The notes under the pieces: model-generated | Told to the model about the DNA's origin: nothing | Seen by the model: only the letters and a program-made list of their open reading frames with translations | Database searches by the model: none | Shown: positions 1 to 5,448 of the stretch, one piece after another | Numbering within the stretch: the first letter of the stretch is position 1 | How the letters are laid out: every line of letters begins with the position of its first letter | Origin: Gammaproteobacteria bacterium | GTDB lineage: Bacteria; Pseudomonadota; Gammaproteobacteria; Eutrophobiales; Eutrophobiaceae | Length of the DNA: 13,361 nucleotides | Direction: 5' to 3' | Assembly: GCA_015661095.1 (NCBI GenBank) | Contig: JACVQI010000044.1 | Span: 1-13,361, forward strand | Made by a program: the position numbers and the translations under genes

Positions 1-617
1 GTTGCCTGATCCTGCATCTCGGTATGTCCGGCAGCCTGCGTATCATTACCGGCAACCAGCCCCCGCAAAAACACGACCACCTGGATATCGAATTTGAATC
101 CGGCCTCAGGCTCCGCTTCCGTGACCCGCGCCGGTTCGGTTGCGTACTCTGGACGGCGCAGGATCCCATGCAGCACAAACTGCTCGTACGCCTCGGTCTG
201 GAACCGCTTGGTGATGCATTCGACGGGGCTTACCTGCACCGGAAATCCCGTGGCCGCACGCAGGCAATCAAAACTTTCATCATGGACAGCCACATCGTGG
301 TCGGTGTCGGAAATATCTATGCCAGTGAAGCCCTGTTCCGCAGCGGCGTCCGGCCGCAACGACGGGCCGGCCTGGTTTCCAGGCAGGAATACGACCGGCT
401 GGCGCAGTCGATGCAAGCAGTGCTGCGGGAAGCCATCGCCGCCGGCGGCACCACTCTCAGGGATTATGTATCAGGTGAGGGAAAGCCCGGTTATTTCGCG
501 TTCGAGTTAAATGTGTATGACCAGGTGGGCGAGCCTTGCCCGCAGTGTGGTCATCCCATTAAACGGTCATGTATCGGCCAACGCTCAGCCTATTTTTGTG
601 CGAAATGCCAGAGATAA
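1..617 (+). CDS. mutM: Formamidopyrimidine-DNA glycosylase (MutM/Fpg), 5'-truncated by window edge
   Basis: Bifunctional base-excision-repair enzyme that removes oxidised purines such as 8-oxoguanine from DNA and nicks the abasic site. The open frame already runs at position 3, so the ATG at 24 is internal: translation from 3 gives CLILHLGMSGSLRI, the conserved Fpg core strand. About 204 residues are present against about 270 in the E. coli enzyme. Roughly 65 N-terminal residues, including the catalytic Pro and Glu of PELPEVE, lie upstream of the window. Visible signatures are DPRRFG, the helix-two-turn-helix element around VGVGNIYASEALF, GKPGYF, and a C-terminal zinc finger of the form C-x2-C-x16-C-x2-C that contains the DNA-contacting Arg in the IGQRSAYF hairpin. 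The stop codon at 615-617 directly abuts a heptamer repeat array. The next gene is convergent, so no operon partner is visible downstream. Confidence 0.97.
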   Translation, partial: CLILHLGMSGSLRIITGNQPPQKHDHLDIEFESGLRLRFRDPRRFGCVLWTAQDPMQHKLLVRLGLEPLGDAFDGAYLHRKSRGRTQAIKTFIMDSHIVVGVGNIYASEALFRSGVRPQRRAGLVSRQEYDRLAQSMQAVLREAIAAGGTTLRDYVSGEGKPGYFAFELNVYDQVGEPCPQCGHPIKRSCIGQRSAYFCAKCQR

Positions 618-751
618 GAAGTAAGAAGTAAGGAGTGAAGGGTGAGGAGGACATTAATGTGCCACAATTAATTCGTTGCATATCAAGACAACTGAGTTAC
701 TGAATAATTACACCGGACTACACACTCCTAACTCTTCACTCCTCACGCTTC
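616..751. repeat. Inverted pair of degenerate 7-bp tandem arrays around an AT-rich core (MITE-like)
   Basis: Left array at 616-650 has five heptamers: AAGAAGT twice, then AAGGAGT, GAAGGGT and GAGGAGG. Right array at 724-751 has four units that on the minus strand read GAAGCGT, GAGGAGT, GAAGAGT and TAGGAGT. The arrays face each other: 629-649 matches the reverse complement of 725-745 at 18 of 21 positions. The core of about 75 bp is AT-rich and starts with a perfect 10-bp palindrome, ACATTAATGT (651-660). The left array begins on the last bases of the mutM stop codon. The right array covers the stop and last codons of the convergent peptidase gene. The transcript could fold into a long hairpin and act as a bidirectional terminator, or this may be a small non-autonomous mobile element. 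Function is inferred; the repeat structure is directly seen. Confidence 0.75.
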
Positions 752-1854
752 ACAGGGTTTAATTCACGCCACAGAAACATATAGACCAGAGTATCCATAT
801 AGGCGGCCTGCTTGTAGTTGGCGGCGGCGCCGTGACCGCCCTCTATATTTTCGTAGTAGAGCGATTCCTGCCCGTGTTCAATCATGCGCGCAAACATCTT
901 GCGCGCATGGCCCGGATGCACGCGATCATCCCGGGTTGAGGTCGTGAACAGGGTGCGCGGATAGTGCGCGTCCGGATCGATATTCTGATAGGGTGAATAG
1001 CGGCTGATGAACTCCCAATCCGCCGCGACATCGGGATTACCGTATTCATCCATCCAGCTTGCCCCGGCCAGCAACCTGTTATAGCGCTTCATATCCAGCA
1101 GCGGGGAACCGCAGGCAACGGCGCCGAACAAATCCGGGCGCTGTGTCAGCATTACGCCCATCAACAGTCCGCCGTTCGATCGCCCCCAGCTTCCAAGATG
1201 CTCCGATGAAGTTATTCCGCGCTCGACCAGATGTTCCGCGACGGCGATAAAATCGTCATAGGCCCGTTGCCGGTGTTCACGTCGCGCGGCGTTATGCCAA
1301 TCCGGTCCGAATTCGCCACCGCCGCGGATATTCGCCAGCACGTACACACCGCCGTGTTCCAGCCAGCCAACACCGATCCCGGCGCTATAGGTGGCACGCA
1401 TGGATATTTCAAAACCGCCATAACCATACAACAGCGTGGGATTGCTACCATCCAGTTCAAGCTTGCTGCGGCTGACCTGAAAGTAGGGAACAACCGTGCC
1501 ATCCCTGGAAACGGCTTCATGTTGTGTGACGGCCAGTCCTTCTGTGTTAAAAAACGCCGGCAGGATTTTCAGCGTCGCCAACTCTGGATTGCCGATCGTA
1601 CCCAGCAGCAGACTGGCTGGTGTCAGAAAGCCGGATGCGGTCAGGAAATAATCATCGGACTCATCCGCGTCGATGGCGGTCACGCTCACCGAGCCGAATT
1701 CCGGCGTGACCAGCGGACTGCGTGACCAGGCCCCTTGCTCGTAACGATGTGCATAGAGGTGGTTGATGACATTATCCAGTTCATTGACGATAAGATAATT
1801 TTTGGTCGTATTCCGCCAGCGATTTGCGAGCGCCCGGATGGTAGAGCACGGCAA
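736..1854 (-). CDS. Prolyl oligopeptidase family (S9) serine peptidase, C-terminal catalytic part (downstream of frameshift)
   Basis: C-terminal half of a secreted S9A prolyl-oligopeptidase-like enzyme, expected to cleave short peptides after proline or a related residue. It holds the last part of the beta-propeller and the whole alpha/beta-hydrolase domain. The open frame is 372 residues, and its first ~15 (up to NRWRN) are read out of register, with family-like sequence starting at KNYLIVNEL. The catalytic triad is intact: Ser226 in GRSNGG, Asp309/310 in TRDDRVHPGH, and His341 in EGGHG. The motif LYGYGGFEIS and the region RGGGEFGPDWH are also typical. The rest of the protein lies at 1781-2875 in another frame. 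The joined protein would be about 710 residues, which is normal for the family. The C-terminal residues VKREE and the stop are encoded within a heptamer repeat array. Without frame correction the gene would be a pseudogene. Confidence 0.9.
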   Translation of the reverse strand: MPCSTIRALANRWRNTTKNYLIVNELDNVINHLYAHRYEQGAWSRSPLVTPEFGSVSVTAIDADESDDYFLTASGFLTPASLLLGTIGNPELATLKILPAFFNTEGLAVTQHEAVSRDGTVVPYFQVSRSKLELDGSNPTLLYGYGGFEISMRATYSAGIGVGWLEHGGVYVLANIRGGGEFGPDWHNAARREHRQRAYDDFIAVAEHLVERGITSSEHLGSWGRSNGGLLMGVMLTQRPDLFGAVACGSPLLDMKRYNRLLAGASWMDEYGNPDVAADWEFISRYSPYQNIDPDAHYPRTLFTTSTRDDRVHPGHARKMFARMIEHGQESLYYENIEGGHGAAANYKQAAYMDTLVYMFLWRELNPVKREE

Positions 1855-2875
1855 AGTCGCGCTTACCGGCCAGGTAATCTTTAAAATTCGCGGCCAGCAA
1901 GGTCCCCGCTTTATAGTTCTGACCGTTTACCTGCCAATCCTGTTTCAGTGATAACAATAACTGATCGGCGAAGGTATCGACCTCGGCATCATCGGGCTTG
2001 TCGATCTTTTGCCAGGTAGCGCCGATCAACACCGACACGGTAGTGGTAAAAAATGTCGGAGAGCGGCGCGCCAGCACATATTGATGGCCATGATCATTAA
2101 TCACATGAATATCCACAGCGACATCTTGTGTCAGGCCTTCAAATTTCAGGGATGCCTGTGCCAGTGGTGTGCCGCGCCGCCACAGCCTGGCAATTCGAGG
2201 ATAGCCGGAATCCGTCAGCGAACCGGGTCCGAAATCGGTGCCGACATAGATATTGTCCCGGTCCAGCCAGGAAACTTCGGTCTTCGCTTCCGGGAGGTAA
2301 AAGCCATTCGGGACCAGGGTCTTTTTAATCAGATCAAATTCCCGGATGACCACGGCATCGGCGCCGCCGCGGGAGAGTTGCAGCAGCGCACGATCATAAG
2401 ATGGATATAGAACCACCACCCCTTTCCAGACCCAGTTTTCCTTTTCCGTTGCCGCCAGGGCATCCAGATCCAGAACGGTTTCCCACTGCGGTTGCGCCTT
2501 GCGGTATTCGGCCAGGGTCGTTCGCCGCCAGAGACCGCGCTCGTGCCGGGCATCGCGCCAGAAGTTGTAGTAGTAAGCGCCATACTTCTCGACGAAGGGA
2601 ATTTTCTCATCGGAATCCATGATCGCCAGCAGCCGTTGCTGTAGATCGGCAAAGCCCGGCGCCGCTTCCAGTTCCCTGGTGGTGACGGCGTTTTGAGCGC
2701 GCACCCAGTCCAGCGCCTTATCCCCGGTGACGTCCTCCAGCCAGAGATAAGGATCTTCAGCCATGATTGTTACGGAATTTTCCTGTGCTGCGAGTTTGCA
2801 GGGCAACAGGCACACGGCGATAAAAAGCAAACATAATCGCATAACGGCGCCGGTGCAGCGCGATGGGCGTGACAT
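1781..2875 (-). CDS. Prolyl oligopeptidase family (S9) serine peptidase, N-terminal part with signal peptide (upstream of frameshift)
   Basis: N-terminal half of the same S9 peptidase. The first ~31 residues form a signal peptide (hydrophobic run LCLLFIAVCLLP, likely cut after KLAA), so the enzyme should be periplasmic or secreted. The cysteine in LLPC lacks a proper lipobox. The mature part starts with EDPYLWLEDV and DKALDWVRAQN, the conserved N-terminus of the family, and continues into the seven-blade propeller. Family-like sequence runs through FAVLYHPGARKSLAEYD; the last residues (QKLSYRQ) are out of frame. Removing one base near 1799-1805 (plus-strand TTTTTGG) restores reading into KNYLIVNEL of the downstream part. 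Neither candidate start (ATG at 2875 or the internal ATG at 2842, which gives a shorter signal peptide) has a clear Shine-Dalgarno sequence. The gene begins 24 bp after the Mop-like gene and may be co-transcribed with it. Confidence 0.88.
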   Translation of the reverse strand: MSRPSRCTGAVMRLCLLFIAVCLLPCKLAAQENSVTIMAEDPYLWLEDVTGDKALDWVRAQNAVTTRELEAAPGFADLQQRLLAIMDSDEKIPFVEKYGAYYYNFWRDARHERGLWRRTTLAEYRKAQPQWETVLDLDALAATEKENWVWKGVVVLYPSYDRALLQLSRGGADAVVIREFDLIKKTLVPNGFYLPEAKTEVSWLDRDNIYVGTDFGPGSLTDSGYPRIARLWRRGTPLAQASLKFEGLTQDVAVDIHVINDHGHQYVLARRSPTFFTTTVSVLIGATWQKIDKPDDAEVDTFADQLLLSLKQDWQVNGQNYKAGTLLAANFKDYLAGKRDFAVLYHPGARKSLAEYDQKLSYRQ

Positions 2876-2899
2876 GAGCGGGTGATGAGTCGGTTGCGC

Positions 2900-3100
2900 T
2901 TACTTATCGATCATGACTTCGGTGGATTTGACGACGGCCTTGACCTTGTCGCCCTGTTTCAAGTTCATTGCTTCCGCCGAGGATCGGGTGATCGCGGAGA
3001 CAAACTCCAGATCCCCAACCTGGACAATGATCTCGGCCATGACGTTACCGAGTTTTACCGATTTGATGGTGCCGGCGAATTGATTGCGTGCTGATAACAT
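2900..3100 (-). CDS. Mop/TOBE-domain molybdate-binding protein (molbindin-like)
   Basis: A 66-residue stand-alone TOBE (Mop) domain. Molbindins of this size oligomerise and bind molybdate or tungstate oxyanions in the cytoplasm, serving storage or homeostasis. Family traits seen are the N-terminal LSARNQFAGTIKSV, a small beta-barrel pattern, the ligand-site region SAITRSSAEAMNLKQGD, and the ending VKAVVKSTEVMI. The frame also has an ATG two codons earlier (3106), but that leaves a single base between AAGGAG and the start. From the ATG at 3100 the spacing is 7 nt, so MLSARNQ is the better start. No modABC transport genes are nearby. The gene lies directly upstream of the secreted peptidase on the same strand. 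Family assignment is firm; the in vivo role is inferred. Confidence 0.92.
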   Translation of the reverse strand: MLSARNQFAGTIKSVKLGNVMAEIIVQVGDLEFVSAITRSSAEAMNLKQGDKVKAVVKSTEVMIDK

Positions 3101-3107
3101 ACTCATA

Positions 3108-3113
3108 CTCCTT
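3108..3113 (-). promoter_or_regulatory. Ribosome binding site of the Mop-like gene
   Basis: The plus-strand bases CTCCTT read AAGGAG on the minus strand, a near-ideal Shine-Dalgarno sequence. It stands 7 nt before the ATG at 3100 and only 1 nt before the ATG at 3106, which decides the start of the molybdate-binding protein. Confidence 0.8.
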
Positions 3114-3149
3114 TGTATGGTTAAGGGTATGAATATGATACTCGAAACC

Positions 3150-3175
3150 CCCCGAAAAATTCCCTCATTTCGGGG
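3150..3175 (-). promoter_or_regulatory. Perfect 8-bp hairpin in the leader of the Mop-like gene
   Basis: CCCCGAAA at 3150-3157 and TTTCGGGG at 3168-3175 form an 8-bp perfect inverted repeat with a 10-nt loop. It sits 50-75 nt upstream of the Mop-like start codon and is not followed by a U-run on either strand, so it is not a classical intrinsic terminator. It could be a leader structure or simply end a transcript from the small ORF upstream. The pairing is seen; the role is inferred. Confidence 0.4.
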
Positions 3176-3200
3176 TGAAAGCGAGTTGCTTTGGATAAGT

Positions 3201-3332
3201 TTATTTATTCTTGCTGGTATTTATTACCGCTTGCGCCAGGATCCCGCCGCCAGCGCCGCCGACAGCACAGAACAGGAAGTGACTGATAAACGGCAGGTAA
3301 TCCGGGTGTTTGATGAACGCGCCGATATGCAT
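3201..3332 (-). CDS. Possible small membrane protein (doubtful)
   Basis: A 43-residue minus-strand frame from the ATG at 3332 (51 residues from a GTG at 3356). It reads MHIGAFIKHPDYLPFISHFL followed by a Gly/Ala-rich hydrophobic stretch (FCAVGGAGGGILAQAVI), compatible with one transmembrane helix, and ends in a polar tail NTSKNK. Codon composition looks coding-like in the middle. No Shine-Dalgarno precedes either start. A strong one (GAGGAG at 3405-3400) lies further upstream, but it is followed by ATT rather than ATG and is out of frame, with a TAG between, as if the 5' end had decayed. I do not recognise the family. The plus-strand frame over the same bases reads less naturally. It may be a remnant rather than a gene. 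Confidence 0.3.
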   Translation of the reverse strand: MHIGAFIKHPDYLPFISHFLFCAVGGAGGGILAQAVINTSKNK

Positions 3333-3527
3333 GTCGGTCAGACTGCCAACAGGCACCTGAAGGGCATTTCCGAATTCAGGCTAGTGGGATGGGGTTAATC
3401 TCCTCAAAAATAATTTACTGATTTCGGATTTTAACCATCGCTGCATCGTGATCCGTTCTTTTGAAGTTTACTATCTCTCTATCGGTTCCATGTATACATT
3501 ACCAATATTCGGCAGAGGTAAATATCG

Positions 3528-4682
3528 TTAACCCGTCCTCCTGGCGATTTTCGATCGATCCAGTTCCTTGATCGACTTGCAACCCATCAGCATCATGTCG
3601 CGTACGATCTCGTCGCGCATCAGGGTCATGGCCCGTTGTATGCCGGCGGCGCCACCGGCGGCCAGCGCATACAGATACATCCTCCCGCCCGAGCAGGCCT
3701 TCGCGCCCAGTGCCAGCGCTTTCAGCACGTGTGTGCCACGGCGAATGCCGCCGTCCAGGATCACTTCAATGCGATCGCCGACGGCATCGACAATCTCGGC
3801 CAGTTGATCCATAGGCGCGCGCGAGCCGTCCAGTTGCCGGCCGCCATGGTTGGAGATCATGATGGCCGAGGCGCCGATGTTGACTGCCCGCCGGGCATCG
3901 GCGACTGACATGATGCCCTTGATGGCGAAGGGACCACCCCAGCGTTCCCGGATGCGGCGGGCATCGTCCCAGGAAATATTGGTGGCCATCTGGCTGTTGA
4001 TATATTCCACCACGGAGGAGGTGACATCCGTGCCCTGGCGTATGTAGCGGGCCACATTCGCCAGTTCGAATCTTTTCCGTAACAGGTAATTCAGGCTCCA
4101 GCCCGGATGCAGGGCAAAGCTGATCAGACTGCCGAGGGTAAAACGCGGCGGTGTGGTCATGCCGGTGTAGAAATCGCGCTCGCGATTGCCGGAGACGATG
4201 GTATCGACGGTCAGGGCCAGGGCATTGAAACGGCTGACCTTGCAACGATCGATTAGATCATTGGTCAGCCCCTGATCCTTGTGCACATAGAGTTGGAACA
4301 GTTTCGGTCCCGTGGTGCAGGCGCCGATTTCCTCGATGCTGGTGGTGGCGATGGTAGAGGTGCCGTAAATCGTGCCCATCTGTGCTGCCGCTCTGGCGAC
4401 GGCTATCTCGCCATCATGGTGAAACAGTCGTTGCATGGCGGTCGGCGCCAGGAACAGCGGCAGATCAAGCTGGCAGCCGAGCACGTTGGTGGACAGATTC
4501 AGAGTCTCCATCCCGGCCAGCACATTCGGGATCAGGTCCCAGGCATTGAATGCCTCGGTGTTGCGCCGCAGCGTCGTTTCATCGTCGGCGCCGCCGTCGA
4601 TATAGTGAAAGATCGGCGCCGGTAACCGGCGGCGGGCTAAAGTACGGAAGTCATTTGTGTTATGGCAGTTATTTATCCGCAT
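3528..4682 (-). CDS. lldD: FMN-dependent alpha-hydroxy-acid dehydrogenase, L-lactate dehydrogenase (LldD) type
   Basis: Oxidises a 2-hydroxy acid, most likely L-lactate to pyruvate, with FMN, passing electrons to the membrane quinone pool. The 384-residue length fits the family. Landmarks are CHNTNDFRTLARRRLPAPIF at the N-terminus, Tyr27 in HYIDGGADDE, Tyr132 in FQLYVHKD, Asp160 in LTVDTIVSGNRERD, Lys255 in AIKGI, the active-site His279 and Arg282 in SNHGGRQLDG, and the phosphate-binding segments DGGIRRG (310-316) and SGGRMYLYALAAGG. The usual GRPYLYG is GRMYLYA here, a minor variation. The start ATG lies inside the last codons of the upstream secreted-protein gene (14-nt overlap), which implies translational coupling. 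Substrate is inferred from family resemblance; glycolate, mandelate or another hydroxy acid cannot be excluded. Confidence 0.93.
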   Translation of the reverse strand: MRINNCHNTNDFRTLARRRLPAPIFHYIDGGADDETTLRRNTEAFNAWDLIPNVLAGMETLNLSTNVLGCQLDLPLFLAPTAMQRLFHHDGEIAVARAAAQMGTIYGTSTIATTSIEEIGACTTGPKLFQLYVHKDQGLTNDLIDRCKVSRFNALALTVDTIVSGNRERDFYTGMTTPPRFTLGSLISFALHPGWSLNYLLRKRFELANVARYIRQGTDVTSSVVEYINSQMATNISWDDARRIRERWGGPFAIKGIMSVADARRAVNIGASAIMISNHGGRQLDGSRAPMDQLAEIVDAVGDRIEVILDGGIRRGTHVLKALALGAKACSGGRMYLYALAAGGAAGIQRAMTLMRDEIVRDMMLMGCKSIKELDRSKIARRTG

Positions 4683-5280
4683 CAGACTTTTGTTGCTGAT
4701 AGCGGTTAAAGAAGCGCACGATTTCCACGGGCTTGCTGAAGGAGGAGGGTTTCAACTGCAGTTCCGCCCGCAACCGTTGTCCACCTGCTTCCAGGGTATA
4801 GTATTCGATAATCCAGCCGCCATCGCGCGGCCGTGATTCGACCCGTAAGGTATCGCCCTCCCAGCCGGCGAAGGAATAATCCAGTCCTTCATCACCACGG
4901 GCACTGGCCGAGCGGCTGCGGCCGTCGCTATAAAACACCCGCGTAAAATTTTGCGGATAGGTAAATGTGAATTCAGGTTCCTGGTAACTGATGCGCAGGA
5001 CATCGTCGTAGGAGATGCAATCGTACAATGCCTGTTCCGGCGGTCCGCCCCGGTAACGGCCCTTGCCGTATTTTCCGGTGCGGGGGATCTGGCCGCCGGC
5101 CGCCTTGATAGCGATTTCCACCTGCCGATCGGTATCATCACTTTCCCCTTCATCGATGACCCAGAGCCCATTAAATTCAGCGGCGATGGCGGGCGCCTGC
5201 GCCACACTATATCCCGGCGGTAACAGCAACATGACGGCGATAAGTATCTGATTAAACCGATGCGATGACCCGATTAGCAT
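4669..5280 (-). CDS. Secreted protein of unknown function
   Basis: Not a family I can name. From the ATG at 5280 it is 203 residues. It opens with a signal peptide (charged start, hydrophobic FNQILIAVMLLLPPGYS, likely cut after SVAQA), so the product is probably periplasmic. The mature part begins with FNGLWVIDEGESD and is rich in short aromatic and glycine strand-like segments (ALYDCISYDDVLRISY, TRVFYSDGRS, FAGWEGDTLRVESRPRDGGW, EIVRFFNRY). This suggests a small all-beta, lipocalin-like barrel; that is inference. Only one cysteine remains in the mature chain. The frame also extends to a GTG at 5319, but the ATG gives the better signal peptide. Its end overlaps the start of the LldD-like gene by 14 nt, so the two are made together. 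A periplasmic accessory role in hydroxy-acid use is a guess from context only. Confidence 0.75.
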   Translation of the reverse strand: MLIGSSHRFNQILIAVMLLLPPGYSVAQAPAIAAEFNGLWVIDEGESDDTDRQVEIAIKAAGGQIPRTGKYGKGRYRGGPPEQALYDCISYDDVLRISYQEPEFTFTYPQNFTRVFYSDGRSRSASARGDEGLDYSFAGWEGDTLRVESRPRDGGWIIEYYTLEAGGQRLRAELQLKPSSFSKPVEIVRFFNRYQQQKSDADK

Positions 5281-5287
5281 GAAACGG

Positions 5288-5293
5288 ATTATA
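5288..5293 (-). promoter_or_regulatory. Possible -10 box (TATAAT) before the secreted-protein/lldD unit
   Basis: A perfect TATAAT reads on the minus strand here, but no good -35 hexamer lies 16-18 bp upstream. It ends only 7 nt before the ATG at 5280, so a transcript from it would be nearly leaderless. It may be a chance match. Confidence 0.25.
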
Positions 5294-5370
5294 GAATTCG
5301 AACCAGCCCAGGGAAACACCTGATTATCCAGACATGGATATTCCTGATAACACAGTGTTTTTATTAAGAA

Positions 5371-5395
5371 AATGCTATGATCTCAGCATTATAAT
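5371..5395 (+). promoter_or_regulatory. Candidate promoter and operator-like inverted repeat upstream of pfaD
   Basis: The plus strand shows an extended -10 motif TGCTATGAT (5373-5381) and a second TATAAT at 5390-5395. Between and over them is the inverted repeat AATGCT (5371-5376) / AGCATT (5385-5390), with an 8-nt spacer. A repressor bound there would cover either promoter. No convincing -35 hexamer is present. It lies 54-78 bp before the pfaD start, in the 168-bp region shared with the divergent minus-strand unit. Confidence 0.35.
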
Positions 5396-5448
5396 AATTC
5401 AGTGCCCCGGGCTGGTGGTCAGTCTGGAGCGAAAATCACGGTAAATTA

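Larger units (their letters stand above)
3107..3527. other. Gene-poor interval between the Mop-like gene and the LldD-like gene
   Basis: This stretch of about 420 bp contains the Mop-like ribosome binding site, an 8-bp hairpin (3150-3175) and a doubtful small minus-strand ORF (3201-3332). The part from about 3395 to 3527 is AT-rich. It holds no ORF, tRNA or clear intrinsic terminator that I can see, although the LldD-like gene must end its transcript here or read through into the Mop-like gene. Confidence 0.6.

Noticed and set aside
3084..3398. Plus-strand ORF of 104 residues antisense to the Mop leader and small minus ORF
   Set aside because: It has no Shine-Dalgarno, begins inside the antisense of the Mop start, and its sequence looks like the complement of the minus-strand reading rather than a protein with domains.
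3399..3527. Intrinsic terminator after the LldD-like gene
   Set aside because: I found no GC-rich stem followed by a U-run on the minus strand in this AT-rich stretch.
5396..5448. GGAG at 5426-5429 as the pfaD ribosome binding site
   Set aside because: It lies 19 nt before the ATG, too far, and no in-frame alternative start lies between.
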